DNA of 64,000 bases from Caryophanales bacterium UBA4278 (GCA_002395065.1 DGVS01000001.1:1-64000), one strand, 5' to 3'; counted from the first letter of the stretch, positions 40,874 to 50,105 are shown. The notes: a model not told the origin generated them from the letters alone. A program made the numbers and translations.

Positions 40874-42601
40874 ATGGCGTTAGATTTCAAAACACTTAAC
40901 CATTCCACATCACACTTGATGGCGGAAGCAATCGCTAATCTTTATCCAGGAGCCAAATTTGGTTTTGGTCCAGCAATTGATGAAGGATTTTATTACGATA
41001 TTGATTTCCCAACTCCAATCACAGAAGCTGATCTTCCAAAGATTGAAAAGGAAATGCATCGTATCGCTTCAAGAAACGAAAAATTTGTTCGTGAAGAAGT
41101 TACTCGTGAACAAGCGCTCGAACTTTTTAAAGACAATGAATATAAGATTGAATTAATTAAAGGTATCCAAGGTCCAATCACTATTTACCGTCAAGGCAAA
41201 TGGTTTGACCTTTGTGCTGGTCCACACGTTGAAAGAACTGGTCAGATTAATAACTTTAAGCTTCTTTCTATCGCTGGAGCGTACTGGAGAGGTGACTCCA
41301 AAAATAAGCAATTAGTTCGAATCTATGGTACTTCTTTCGAAAAGAAGGAAGAACTCGAAGAACACTTACGTATCCTTGAAGAACGTAAGAAACGCGACCA
41401 CCGCATTTTAGGTAAACAACTTGGTTTATTCATGCTTTCTGATTATGGTCCAGGACTTCCATTCTGGCTTCCAAACGGCATGATTATCCGTACCGAAATT
41501 GAAAATATGTGGAAGGAAATCCACCGTCGTTATGGCTACATGCTTGTCGATACTCCAATTATGCTTTCTAAGGAACTTTGGATTACTTCAGGTCACTGGG
41601 ATCACTATAAAGACAACATGTACATCACAATGGTTGATGAAAACGAATTCGCCATTAAGCCAATGAACTGCCCGGGCGCAATTCTTTGCTATAAGAACGA
41701 TTTACACTCCTACCGTGAACTTCCTCTCCGCTACGCGGAGTTAGGTCATGTCCATCGTCACGAAGCTAGTGGCGCACTCAATGGTTTATTCCGTGTGCGT
41801 TCATTTACCCAAGATGATGCTCATACATTTGTTCGTCCAGATCAAATTGGAGAAGAAATTATCTCAATTTTAAAACTATATGATGAAATTTATTCTCTCT
41901 TTGGTCTTAACTATAAGATCGAATTATCCACTCGCCCAGAAGAAGGCTATATTGGTGACATCAAGATTTGGGATGAATCCGAAAGAATCCTTGAAGAAGT
42001 CTGCCGTAAATCTGGAAAAGAATTTAAGATTAATCCAGGAGATGGCGCTTTCTATGGACCAAAACTTGACTTTAAAGTCAAAGATAGTATGAATCGTATC
42101 TGGCAATGCGGAACAATCCAACTCGATATGAACCTCCCAGAAAGATTCGATGTCAGTTACATTGATGACAAAGGCGAAAAGGCTCGTCCAGTGATGATTC
42201 ACCGTGCTTGCTTCGGTTCAATTGAAAGATTTGTTGGTGTTATTACCGAACACTTTGCTGGTGCTTTCCCACTTTGGTTAGCTCCAGAACAAGTGCACGT
42301 TTTACCAGTTAATGATGAATTCCATTTGGAATATTCTAAGAAGGTTGTTAAGACTCTTGAAGAAAAAGGAGTACGAGTTAAACTCGACTCTGCCGAAGAT
42401 AAACTGGGTTACCGTTTACGTAATACACAAGTGAAGAAAATTCCATACACTTTAGTTATCGGTGATAACGAAAAGAATGAAGGAACTGTCACTTATCGAC
42501 ACTTCGGAACCAAAGCTCAACATACTGTAAAACTCGAAGAATTTGTGGAGATGATTCAAAAAGAAATCTCAAGCAAATCCCTACCGGTTTACGAAGAATA
42601 A
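40874..42601 (+). CDS. thrS: Threonyl-tRNA synthetase lacking the TGS domain
   Basis: Class II synthetase. The 575-residue protein starts directly at the editing domain (LNHSTSHLMAEAI with the HxxxH metal site, later CAGPHV), so the ~60-residue N-terminal TGS domain of most bacterial ThrRS is absent. The catalytic core (MILSKE-like PIMLSKELWITSGHWDHY, zinc Cys in KPMNCPGAI, HRHEASGALNGLFRVRSFTQDDAH) and the C-terminal anticodon-binding domain are complete. The start is ATG 40874 after a strong AGGAGG; no upstream in-frame extension is available because the T-box terminator precedes it. Confidence 0.97.
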   Translation: MALDFKTLNHSTSHLMAEAIANLYPGAKFGFGPAIDEGFYYDIDFPTPITEADLPKIEKEMHRIASRNEKFVREEVTREQALELFKDNEYKIELIKGIQGPITIYRQGKWFDLCAGPHVERTGQINNFKLLSIAGAYWRGDSKNKQLVRIYGTSFEKKEELEEHLRILEERKKRDHRILGKQLGLFMLSDYGPGLPFWLPNGMIIRTEIENMWKEIHRRYGYMLVDTPIMLSKELWITSGHWDHYKDNMYITMVDENEFAIKPMNCPGAILCYKNDLHSYRELPLRYAELGHVHRHEASGALNGLFRVRSFTQDDAHTFVRPDQIGEEIISILKLYDEIYSLFGLNYKIELSTRPEEGYIGDIKIWDESERILEEVCRKSGKEFKINPGDGAFYGPKLDFKVKDSMNRIWQCGTIQLDMNLPERFDVSYIDDKGEKARPVMIHRACFGSIERFVGVITEHFAGAFPLWLAPEQVHVLPVNDEFHLEYSKKVVKTLEEKGVRVKLDSAEDKLGYRLRNTQVKKIPYTLVIGDNEKNEGTVTYRHFGTKAQHTVKLEEFVEMIQKEISSKSLPVYEE

Positions 42602-42622
42602 CCGAGAATTGCATTACATTTT

Positions 42623-42655
42623 AAGTCAGCGTTTTAAAAACGTTGACTTTTTATT
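42623..42655 (+). terminator. Terminator after thrS
   Basis: AAGTCA-GCGTTTT and AAAACGT-TGACTT arms (42623-42635 and 42637-42649) with a following TTTATTTT. Confidence 0.8.
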
Positions 42656-42682
42656 TTCTAGCTCATTGTGTATACTCATAAT

Positions 42683-44737
42683 GTGAAAAGAAAGTTCTTA
42701 ATCAGTTTAGTTGCTCTTTTTGTTTTGAGTGCATGTCAGAGTAATAAACAAAATAGTGATGGTTCAAAACCAACGTTTTCATCAACCTCTGATGCATCAG
42801 TAAGTACAACCTCTGAAGGACCTTCTTCAGTCGCTCCAACAAGTGCAACTCAACCTATTGGAAGTAGTTCTACTTATAACCCGACAAGTTTAGGTTCTAA
42901 ATCAACAGGTTCTGGTTCGAACTCTATGAGTTCTGTGACACCAAGTAGCTCTAGTTCCTCTTCCACCACTTCAGGCTCTATCACACCAACTCCACCTGAC
43001 GAGTTTAGTTTTTCTAAAACAGAACTAACAATCGATATCAATTCAACTTACACTGCTTCTTTAAGCGTTTTTAATCCGGTTAGTTCAACTGAAAAGATTT
43101 CTTGGAGCGTTCCACATTCCAACATTATTCGTCTTGAAAAAACCGAGACTGTTAGTGAAGAAACAAACACGATTAATGCCATTACTGTTGGTAGTGTTCG
43201 CCTTAAGGGCGAAGTAAACGGAAAAACCGCCTTCTGCGATATTAATGTTATTAACTCAAAAGAGAAACCAACAAGCGGGACTCAGAATATTGCTATATAT
43301 GCCATTAATGACTACCATGGCGCAGTCACAAATGAATTTAGTATCAAACATCTTGGATCATTAATTAAACAAAAGGTTAGTCAGAAAGACACTTTATTCT
43401 TAGACCAAGGTGATACGTTCCAAGGAACACTACAATCAAACTACAACTACGGAAGAATGATTACTGATGTTTATAATGCTGCTGGAATGTCTGCTCGTAC
43501 TGTTGGTAACCATGATTTTGACTGGGGGGAAGCACGTTTAAAAGCGAATACAAATGCTAATTATCACGGCTATTCCACTCCTGTTTTAGCAGCAAATGTC
43601 TATGATTATGACTTTTCAACAAAGACAATGGGCAATGAGCAACAATTTGAAATTGGACAAGAATATACAACTTTTACATTGGAATCTGGAATTAAGGTTG
43701 GTGTTATTGGTCTTATCGGAGAAGAATGTATCACCAGTATTAACTCCCAATTTGTTGAAGAGTATGGATTTAAAAATTCAGCCCAAATCACAAAAATGAT
43801 TTCCGACAAACTACGTACTGAAGAAAACTGTGATGTTGTTATTGCATCAATTCATGATGGTTATAATGATTACTACGCTAATCAAGTTACCAGTGAATCT
43901 CCAGTATCAAACAAAAAATATGTTGATTTAGTCCTTAATGGCCACACCCATTCTAAGCAACAAGAAACATATAACAATGTTACCTTTGCTCAATTTGGAG
44001 AGAAGGGTGAAACGATTGGAAAAATCAATTTAAACTATGACTTCGCAACAGGTTTAGTAAGCAACACTACTGTTTATAATTTATCTAGTTCATCACTTTT
44101 AAGTGATGTCCCAGTGCTTGATCAAGAAATCGTGGACATCGTTGATTTCTACGAAGACCAAGTAAATGACATCAAAGATGAGGTTTTAACAACACAACTT
44201 AGTGGTACGTTTGATGAATACGAAACTTTACCAAACTATGTTTCTAAAGCGATGTATCATGCTTCAATCAGCCAAGGTTATGATGTTTCTTATGCCATCG
44301 TTAATAAATCACGTGAACCACTTAATGGACCAACTGTTACTTACGAAACATTATTCCATTCATTACCATTTGATAACGTGATCTACATTATCAAGGTTCT
44401 TGGAAGTGAGATTCGTAATGAATTAGGTTGGAGTTCCAATAGTTTTTACAGAGGAAATAATGCTGATGCATTATCAGCTCTAGATGATTCGAAGATTTAT
44501 ACAATCGCTTGTATTGATTATTTAGCATTCCACTGTAACTCATATCGTGATTACAACTATTTCCCTTCAGTTAACTCAATGGGATACCTTACCAAAAACG
44601 ATCAATATTACACTTATCGCGAGATTACCGCGGATTATATGAGAAATACGTCAGGAACGATTTCATCTAGTTCATATAGGGATAGTCTGGACCATTTTAA
44701 TCCATACAAACTTTCCGAAAGTATCACAAACGAATAA
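42683..44737 (+). CDS. UshA-type 5'-nucleotidase / cyclic phosphodiesterase lipoprotein
   Basis: A surface lipoprotein that probably removes phosphate from nucleotides outside the cell. The signal peptide (M)KRKFLISLVALFVLSAC has a lipobox (LSAC); then about 85 Ser/Thr-rich residues; an Ig-like domain (about 108-190, FSFSKTELTIDINSTYTASL...); a metallophosphatase domain with AINDYHG, FLDQGDTFQG, VGNHDFDWG, ASIHDGYND and LNGHTHS; and a 5'-nucleotidase C-terminal domain. The start is taken as GTG 42683, because the upstream GTG at 42668 would spoil the signal peptide; TATACT lies exactly 6 nt before it and no Shine-Dalgarno is present. Confidence 0.9.
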   Translation: MKRKFLISLVALFVLSACQSNKQNSDGSKPTFSSTSDASVSTTSEGPSSVAPTSATQPIGSSSTYNPTSLGSKSTGSGSNSMSSVTPSSSSSSSTTSGSITPTPPDEFSFSKTELTIDINSTYTASLSVFNPVSSTEKISWSVPHSNIIRLEKTETVSEETNTINAITVGSVRLKGEVNGKTAFCDINVINSKEKPTSGTQNIAIYAINDYHGAVTNEFSIKHLGSLIKQKVSQKDTLFLDQGDTFQGTLQSNYNYGRMITDVYNAAGMSARTVGNHDFDWGEARLKANTNANYHGYSTPVLAANVYDYDFSTKTMGNEQQFEIGQEYTTFTLESGIKVGVIGLIGEECITSINSQFVEEYGFKNSAQITKMISDKLRTEENCDVVIASIHDGYNDYYANQVTSESPVSNKKYVDLVLNGHTHSKQQETYNNVTFAQFGEKGETIGKINLNYDFATGLVSNTTVYNLSSSSLLSDVPVLDQEIVDIVDFYEDQVNDIKDEVLTTQLSGTFDEYETLPNYVSKAMYHASISQGYDVSYAIVNKSREPLNGPTVTYETLFHSLPFDNVIYIIKVLGSEIRNELGWSSNSFYRGNNADALSALDDSKIYTIACIDYLAFHCNSYRDYNYFPSVNSMGYLTKNDQYYTYREITADYMRNTSGTISSSSYRDSLDHFNPYKLSESITNE

Positions 44738-44744
44738 AAAAGAT

Positions 44745-44773
44745 TTGACAACACATTATATGTGTAGTTAAAT
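44745..44773 (+). promoter_or_regulatory. Promoter of infC-rpmI-rplT with a palindrome in the spacer
   Basis: Perfect TTGACA (44745-44750), a 17-nt spacer and TTAAAT (44768-44773). The spacer holds the perfect palindrome ACACATTATATGTGT (44751-44765), a possible operator. Confidence 0.65.
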
Positions 44774-44774
44774 A

Positions 44775-44908
44775 TCACTGCAAAACGTAGAAAGAAGAGC
44801 GCCCGAACGCTTCTCACCAGATCGATGAATCGATTGGTACATTGCTACTGTAAAGATGATTTATGTTAGTAGAACGGGCGCACTTCGTGCCCGTTTTTAT
44901 TACTTGTA
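44775..44908 (+). promoter_or_regulatory. Ribosomal protein L20-type leader (attenuator) of infC-rpmI-rplT
   Basis: A terminator (AACGGG...CCCGTT, about 44873-44897, then TTTTTATT) precedes infC. GCGCCCG at 44799-44805 is perfectly complementary to CGGGCGC at 44875-44881, the 5' arm of the terminator, so an antiterminator is available. Autoregulation by L20, as known for Bacillus infC operons, is inferred. Confidence 0.8.
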
Positions 44909-44923
44909 AAGGAGATAAAAGTT

Positions 44924-45475
44924 ATCAACTATCCAATTAAACAAGGACCACAACGTCCAAACAAGCAAAATGCTGATCTCATTAACGAAAGGGTTCGTTT
45001 CCCAGAAGTGCTCTTAATCGGAGCGAATGGAGAACAACTTGGTCGTATGTCTTCTAAAGAAGCATATGATTACGCGGTTCGTGCCGAACTTGACTTAGTC
45101 TGTGTTGCGCCAAACGCTCAACCACCAGTTTGTAAAATTATGAACTATGGTAAATATCGTTTCGAACAACAAAAGAAAGCCAAAGAAAATAAAAAGAAAC
45201 AACACGTTATCGAGATCAAAGAAGTTCAACTTACTCCACAAATTGGAATCCATGACTTAGAAACCAAAGCTAAAGCAGCTCGTAAGTTCTTAGAAAATGG
45301 AGACAAAGTCAAAGTTGGTGTCCGCTTCCGCGGTCGTCAAATGACTCACTTAGATATTGGAGAAGAAACGATGAATCGTTTCATTGCTTGTTTAGAAGAC
45401 ATCTCAGTCGTCGAAAAGAAACCAGAAATGGAAGGACGTTGGATGAACGCCGTTATTGCACCAAAAAGAAAGTAG
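44924..45475 (+). CDS. infC: Translation initiation factor IF-3, predicted AUC start
   Basis: Binds the 30S subunit and checks start-codon pairing. With a start at ATC 44924 the protein is 183 residues, (M)NYPIKQGPQRPNKQ..., and includes the conserved N-terminal domain (INERVRFPEVLLIGANGEQLG) and the C-domain (ELDLVCVAPNAQPPVCKIMNYGKYRFEQQKKAKENKK... and GRQMTHLDIGEE). The first ATG/GTG-type start in frame is at 45008, inside the conserved domain, and would remove it. AAAGGAG stands 9 nt before the ATC. IF-3 genes with AUU/AUC starts are known to be autoregulated through this rare codon. Confidence 0.92.
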   Translation: MNYPIKQGPQRPNKQNADLINERVRFPEVLLIGANGEQLGRMSSKEAYDYAVRAELDLVCVAPNAQPPVCKIMNYGKYRFEQQKKAKENKKKQHVIEIKEVQLTPQIGIHDLETKAKAARKFLENGDKVKVGVRFRGRQMTHLDIGEETMNRFIACLEDISVVEKKPEMEGRWMNAVIAPKRK

Positions 45476-45487
45476 AGGAAAACACAC

Positions 45488-45679
45488 ATGCCAAAGATGA
45501 AAACAAAAAGAGCATTAGCAAAACGTGTGAAAGTGACTGGTTCTGGTCAACTCAAACGTCATAGTGCTTACACATCTCACCTTGCTCCACGCAAGACCAC
45601 AAAACAAAAAAGACATTTAAGAAAGGCTTCACTCGTCTCCAAAAGTGACTACACAAGAGTGAAAACCTTAATTCAATAA
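45488..45679 (+). CDS. rpmI: Ribosomal protein L35
   Basis: A 63-residue, very basic 50S protein ([24 protein letters not shown]...[20 protein letters not shown]), which is standard for L35. It follows infC after 12 nt with GAGGA as ribosome site. Confidence 0.97.
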   Translation: MPKMKTKRALAKRVKVTGSGQLKRHSAYTSHLAPRKTTKQKRHLRKASLVSKSDYTRVKTLIQ

Positions 45680-45693
45680 GGAGGTAGACTAGA

Positions 45694-46047
45694 ATGGCTA
45701 GAGTTAAAAATAGCGTGACAACACATGCACGTCGTAAAAAAATCTTAAAAAGAGCTTCTGGTTACTTCGGAAGTAAACACCTCCTCTTCAAGACTGCCAA
45801 AGAACAAGTCTTAAGAAGTCTTCGATATTCTTATATCGACCGTAAGCAACTTAAATCTGATTTCCGTAAATTATGGATTAAAAGAATTAATGCTGCTTGC
45901 CGCTTAAATGATATTTCTTATTCCCGCTTTATTAACGGCTTAAACAAAGCTGGTGTCAAAGTGAATCGTAAGATGCTTGCCGAACTTGCTATTAACGATC
46001 CAAAGGCATTCGCTGATTTAGTTGCTATTGCTAAAAAAGCAAAATAA
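45694..46047 (+). CDS. rplT: Ribosomal protein L20
   Basis: A 117-residue 50S assembly protein ([39 protein letters not shown]...), with the long basic N-terminal helix and the globular end ([34 protein letters not shown]). It is also the expected repressor of the operon through the upstream leader. GGAGG precedes the ATG, and a strong terminator ends the operon. Confidence 0.98.
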   Translation: MARVKNSVTTHARRKKILKRASGYFGSKHLLFKTAKEQVLRSLRYSYIDRKQLKSDFRKLWIKRINAACRLNDISYSRFINGLNKAGVKVNRKMLAELAINDPKAFADLVAIAKKAK

Positions 46048-46065
46048 GAAAAGACGCAAAAAACA

Positions 46066-46093
46066 AAGGAAGGATGTATCCTTCCTTTTTTTA
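46066..46093. terminator. Bidirectional terminator between rplT and thiI
   Basis: AAGGAAGGA (46066-46074) pairs with TCCTTCCTT (46079-46087), T7 follows on the plus strand and a T-rich tract on the minus strand. Confidence 0.9.
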
Positions 46094-47266
46094 TAGCAAT
46101 GAGTCTTCTTTTTTAACGTAGATTACTTCAACATGATCAAGAGCTTCATTGATTAATGTTTCATAATCAAATTTTGATTCATACTCAATCGCTTTTGATA
46201 GCGATGGTTTTGTTTTTGGATTTTTTGGAGCAAAGATTGTACAACAATCCTCAAACGGCCTAATAGAAATATCGAATGTATCGATCTTGCGAGCTAGTTT
46301 GATGATGTCGACTTTATCCATGGCGACTACTGGACGAATCACTGGTAACTTTGTTACCTCATTAATTGTAAACATTGATTCAAGTGTTTGCGATGCAACT
46401 TGGCCAACGCTTTCTCCAGAGGAGATGGCTGGGCAACCGCGGCGATGTGCAAGTCGATCAGCTAATCGAAACATCATTCGTCGCATAATTGTGATGGCAT
46501 AACTTTCATCACTCACCCGATAAATTTCTTCCTGAATTTTGGTAAATGGAATAATGTTTAGTCGAATTTCTGGTTGATATTTATTAAGTTTACTTAATAA
46601 GTCTTTTAATTTTTCAATTACTCCAACGTTTGTGTATGGAGGTGAAGCAAAGTGAATACATTCAATCTTGATACCGCGTCTCATCAAAAGATAAGCTGCG
46701 ACTGGAGAATCGATTCCTCCAGATAGCATGTGCATAATTTTGCCTCCAACTCCTAGTGGATAGCCTCCACAAGCTGGATATGTTTTACAAAAGACATAGG
46801 CGCCTTCTTGTCTAATCTCGATTGATAGAAGAATGTCAGGATGATGGACATCAACTTTAAGTGATGTGTTTGAAAGAATGTTACCAGCGATATGTTTAAT
46901 AATCTCATCAGAAATAATTGGATAAGATTTATCGGCACGTTTACATTTAATTTTAAATGTGTGACCTTCTTCTTTCTTAATTAAATCCAAACTAACTCTT
47001 TTTAAATTTTCAATTTCCGGATCAGTTTTATAAACAAGAGATAAAGAGTGAATTCCGGAAACATCCTGTAAAACCTCAATAACAGGCTCAGGATCATTTC
47101 CGTTTAAAACGACATAAATATGATCAAATCTTGTTTCAATTATAAGATTAGAAAACTCTGATAAAGCATTCTTAATATTGCGAGCTAAAACACGGATAAA
47201 ATCTTTCTTGTTTTTACCCTTGGTTGATAACTCGCCAAAGCGAACCATAATGTGGTCGTATGTCAT
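46091..47266 (-). CDS. thiI: tRNA 4-thiouridine synthetase ThiI
   Basis: Adds sulfur to U8 of tRNA, and may feed thiamine synthesis. It shows an N-terminal ferredoxin-like and THUMP domain (about 1-170) and the ATP pyrophosphatase domain with the PP-loop MLSGGIDSPVAAYLLMRRG, then SSGESVGQVASQTLESM and IRPFEDCCTIF. The rhodanese domain of the E. coli protein is absent, as in Bacillus, where NifZ/NifS gives sulfur directly. At 391 residues it is complete. The gene overlaps the cysteine desulfurase gene by 4 nt. Confidence 0.96.
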   Translation of the reverse strand: MTYDHIMVRFGELSTKGKNKKDFIRVLARNIKNALSEFSNLIIETRFDHIYVVLNGNDPEPVIEVLQDVSGIHSLSLVYKTDPEIENLKRVSLDLIKKEEGHTFKIKCKRADKSYPIISDEIIKHIAGNILSNTSLKVDVHHPDILLSIEIRQEGAYVFCKTYPACGGYPLGVGGKIMHMLSGGIDSPVAAYLLMRRGIKIECIHFASPPYTNVGVIEKLKDLLSKLNKYQPEIRLNIIPFTKIQEEIYRVSDESYAITIMRRMMFRLADRLAHRRGCPAISSGESVGQVASQTLESMFTINEVTKLPVIRPVVAMDKVDIIKLARKIDTFDISIRPFEDCCTIFAPKNPKTKPSLSKAIEYESKFDYETLINEALDHVEVIYVKKEDSLL

Positions 47267-48402
47267 CGAATGTTCTCCAATACTTTATTTAATTCACGCG
47301 TGAAAAGTTCTGCATCTTCCTCGGTGTTATCATCTCCAAAAGAGAGGCGAATGGTGTTGTGTGAAGCAACACTATTTTTACCTAAGGCTTCAACAACATA
47401 AGACATTGGTTCACGTTTTGAGTTACAGGCACTAACAGATGAAACATAGATACCTAAATTAGATAAAGCTTCTACCACAACACTAGCTTTTTTATGTGTT
47501 AATGAAAAGTTTAAAATATATGGACTTCCATGTTCATTTGAGTTGAATTCAAGACCATCGATTTTTTCTAAATTAACCAAGAATTGCTGGTGAATTTTTG
47601 CAATTCGTAAGGATTCTATGGAGATTTTTGATTGAACAATAGAGATGGCTTTTGCAAGCGAACACGCTAAAGCAACAGGCACAGTTCCACTACGTAATCC
47701 ATCTTCTTGACCACCACCAAAAACAAGTGGTTCTAAGTCAACGTTCTCTTTTAAAATGAGACATCCCGAACCTTTCAATCCATGAACTTTATGGCCAGAA
47801 ATAGCAAACATATCAATTAAAGAAAAGTTTACTTTATCCTTGCCAATTGATTGGGTTGTATCAGAGTGAAAAACTGCTTTTGGATATTGATGAACAATCT
47901 TTGAGAGTTCTTCTAAATTATTCATTGAGCCAATCTCGTTATTAGTGGACATTAAAGAAACCAAAATTGTTTTGTCAGTCATTGCTTTTATGAGTTCTTG
48001 TGGCTCAACAACACCATCTTTATTCACTTTTAAATAAGTAACGTCAAATCCTTGTGATTCAAGATATTTAAAGCACTCTAAAACGGATGGATGTTCAACA
48101 TTTGAAGTGATAATGTGTTTTCCACGATGAATGTGTTTTAAACAATAGCCGAGAATTGCCAGGTTATTTGCCTCTGTAGCACCAGAAGTAAAGATAACCT
48201 TGTAACCTTTATTTAATCCAAACGATTTCAAGATTAATTCACGTGCTTTATTTAATAAAGAGAGTGCATCAATACCTAATCCGTGGATTGATGCAGAGTT
48301 ACCATAGTGTTCAGTTTCAATCTTCGTAAATAAAGAAACCACCTCATCGTATGGTTTGGTGGTTGCTGCATGATCAAGATAAATACTCTTAACGTTTTTC
48401 AT
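47263..48402 (-). CDS. Cysteine desulfurase partner of ThiI (NifS/NifZ type)
   Basis: PLP enzyme taking sulfur from cysteine, here most likely for ThiI. Motifs: IYLDHAATTKPY, TSGATEANNLAI, the PLP lysine in SGHKVHGLKGSG, the active-site loop SSVSACNSKREP with its Cys, and RLSFGDDNTEED. The start is ATG 48402 (MKNVKSIYLDHAATT), within the last codons of ezrA. The ezrA-nifZ-thiI order is that of Bacillus subtilis. Confidence 0.94.
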   Translation of the reverse strand: MKNVKSIYLDHAATTKPYDEVVSLFTKIETEHYGNSASIHGLGIDALSLLNKARELILKSFGLNKGYKVIFTSGATEANNLAILGYCLKHIHRGKHIITSNVEHPSVLECFKYLESQGFDVTYLKVNKDGVVEPQELIKAMTDKTILVSLMSTNNEIGSMNNLEELSKIVHQYPKAVFHSDTTQSIGKDKVNFSLIDMFAISGHKVHGLKGSGCLILKENVDLEPLVFGGGQEDGLRSGTVPVALACSLAKAISIVQSKISIESLRIAKIHQQFLVNLEKIDGLEFNSNEHGSPYILNFSLTHKKASVVVEALSNLGIYVSSVSACNSKREPMSYVVEALGKNSVASHNTIRLSFGDDNTEEDAELFTRELNKVLENIR

Positions 48403-50098
48403 TCGCGTGAACACGCTTTAACGCATCTCCAACAGTTGTATAGGCATTTTCAAACTCACCAGCACGGAAGTATTCCTCGGCGTGTTTGACGAGTTCATTG
48501 ATATCACTTAAATGGAAACGGTCACTATTAGCGAAAACAATGGCGTTCTCGGCAAGAATGGCCATATTAAGATCTTGCTTCACTTGTCCTTCTTCTCCAA
48601 GAAGAGAATTAGAAAGTTCCTTAATTTCAGAAACCTCACGATTAACTTCTTCAACATTGATTGGTTGGACAATTAATCTTTTATAAACCGAGTTTAGTAA
48701 TTCATAAAGGTGATTGAATGGAACTTGATATTTTTCACTAACTGATTTGATATTGATTTCATCAACATCCTTCTCAGCTTCGACAATTTTGTTAAAGAAA
48801 TCATAAACTAAGTTATAAGCGTATTCAGAATCTTCTTTCAAAGAAAGAATATAGTTATTGAAATCGTCAATTTCACTAATAATTGATTCAGATGAAGATT
48901 TCAGTTCGTTCATCTTCTTTAAAAGAAGAGAATATGGTTGTTTTGTTGCACTATGAACAAATGTATCAAGTGTTCTTTTTAAAGCGCCAACACGATTAAT
49001 TTCGGATTGAATATGATTAATCTTGTTGTGTTGTTCATCGCTAATAACAAACACTTTTGAGACTTCAGGAATCGTATTGCAAAGCTTAATAAAGCTTTTT
49101 TCAATTGTACCAACGTTGTTATAAACGTGTTCATTGTTTTGCTCAAAATCAACGCGAGCTGCTTTCTCTTCTTCAAACAATTTGAAGTATTCATCAATTT
49201 GAAGTGAGATGTCATCAAGTTTGTTTCTAACACCATCAAGGTCGAAACGTTTAATTCGTGTTGTTAAAAGAGAAACCTCTTTCTTAATTTCTTCAATGGA
49301 TTGTTTAACGCATAAATGATGAAGCGGATAATGGTCTTTGCTCATCACTTCATAAGCGTTCTCTAAAGAAATCAGTTTGTCTGGAACAACAGATGTGACA
49401 AGTGTGCATAGTTCAGGAATGGCAATTAAAATCTTTGCTAGTTCTTTTACGATGTCTTCAATTTTAGGAAGAACAGCATTTGCTTCGTCATATTGAGCGG
49501 CTTCAACATATGCTTCGAATTCTTCAAATAAGGAATCGACATACTTAAAGACTTCAACAAACGAATCGTTGACTAAAGTGAGATCTGATTGCTTCGCGTA
49601 ATAATCCTGACGGATACGACGAAGTTGTTCTTTCAAAGAAAGTGAAGATTGGCGGCAGTTTTCTTCTGGTTTGATGACTTTTAATAAGTCATTATTGAGA
49701 ATATTCACTTCCTTTTCATACTCTTCGACAATCTTAAGAACCTTTGGAAGTTCTTGACGCACAAGTTTAATCTTGTGGTCATAATAAAGGTCCTTAATAT
49801 CGTTGACTTGGCGTTGTGCAGATGCGTCGAGGTGGTCCCTAATCTCTTTGAAACGTTTGACGAATCTTGTGTGGGTGTCCACATAAAGAAGATTTGTTCT
49901 AGAAATAATTTCTAGACGTTTAACATACTGGGCGTCTTGTCCAATTAACAATGCATGAAGGTATTGGAAACGACGGTCCATATCGAGGATCGTGTGTTTC
50001 AAAGTGTTGTGTTTAATTATTAAAATAATTACAAATACAATTGCCGCAGCAACGATAACCGAAGCAATGATAATTAGAGCAAGAATTCCACCATTCAT
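48389..50098 (-). CDS. ezrA: Septation ring regulator EzrA
   Basis: Membrane protein of Bacilli that limits FtsZ ring formation and links it to the division machinery. It has one N-terminal membrane helix (about 4-28, GILALIIIASVIVAAAIVFVIILII) with almost nothing outside, followed by about 540 residues of long helices and coiled coils (spectrin-like repeats), and at 569 residues matches the family size. Identity rests on topology, length, weak family signatures (DMDRRFQYLHALLIG..., EYFRAGEFENAY) and the conserved ezrA-nifZ-thiI order. The ATG lacks a Shine-Dalgarno; TGGTAATAT lies 7 nt upstream. The gene is a sign that Bacilli-type FtsZ control persists. Confidence 0.9.
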   Translation of the reverse strand: MNGGILALIIIASVIVAAAIVFVIILIIKHNTLKHTILDMDRRFQYLHALLIGQDAQYVKRLEIISRTNLLYVDTHTRFVKRFKEIRDHLDASAQRQVNDIKDLYYDHKIKLVRQELPKVLKIVEEYEKEVNILNNDLLKVIKPEENCRQSSLSLKEQLRRIRQDYYAKQSDLTLVNDSFVEVFKYVDSLFEEFEAYVEAAQYDEANAVLPKIEDIVKELAKILIAIPELCTLVTSVVPDKLISLENAYEVMSKDHYPLHHLCVKQSIEEIKKEVSLLTTRIKRFDLDGVRNKLDDISLQIDEYFKLFEEEKAARVDFEQNNEHVYNNVGTIEKSFIKLCNTIPEVSKVFVISDEQHNKINHIQSEINRVGALKRTLDTFVHSATKQPYSLLLKKMNELKSSSESIISEIDDFNNYILSLKEDSEYAYNLVYDFFNKIVEAEKDVDEINIKSVSEKYQVPFNHLYELLNSVYKRLIVQPINVEEVNREVSEIKELSNSLLGEEGQVKQDLNMAILAENAIVFANSDRFHLSDINELVKHAEEYFRAGEFENAYTTVGDALKRVHANEKR

Positions 50099-50105
50099 AC
50101 GTTGA

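Noticed and set aside
42668..42683. Upstream GTG as start of the 5'-nucleotidase lipoprotein
   Set aside because: It would add residues in front of the signal peptide and would lie on the -10 box; GTG 42683 gives a proper lipoprotein signal.
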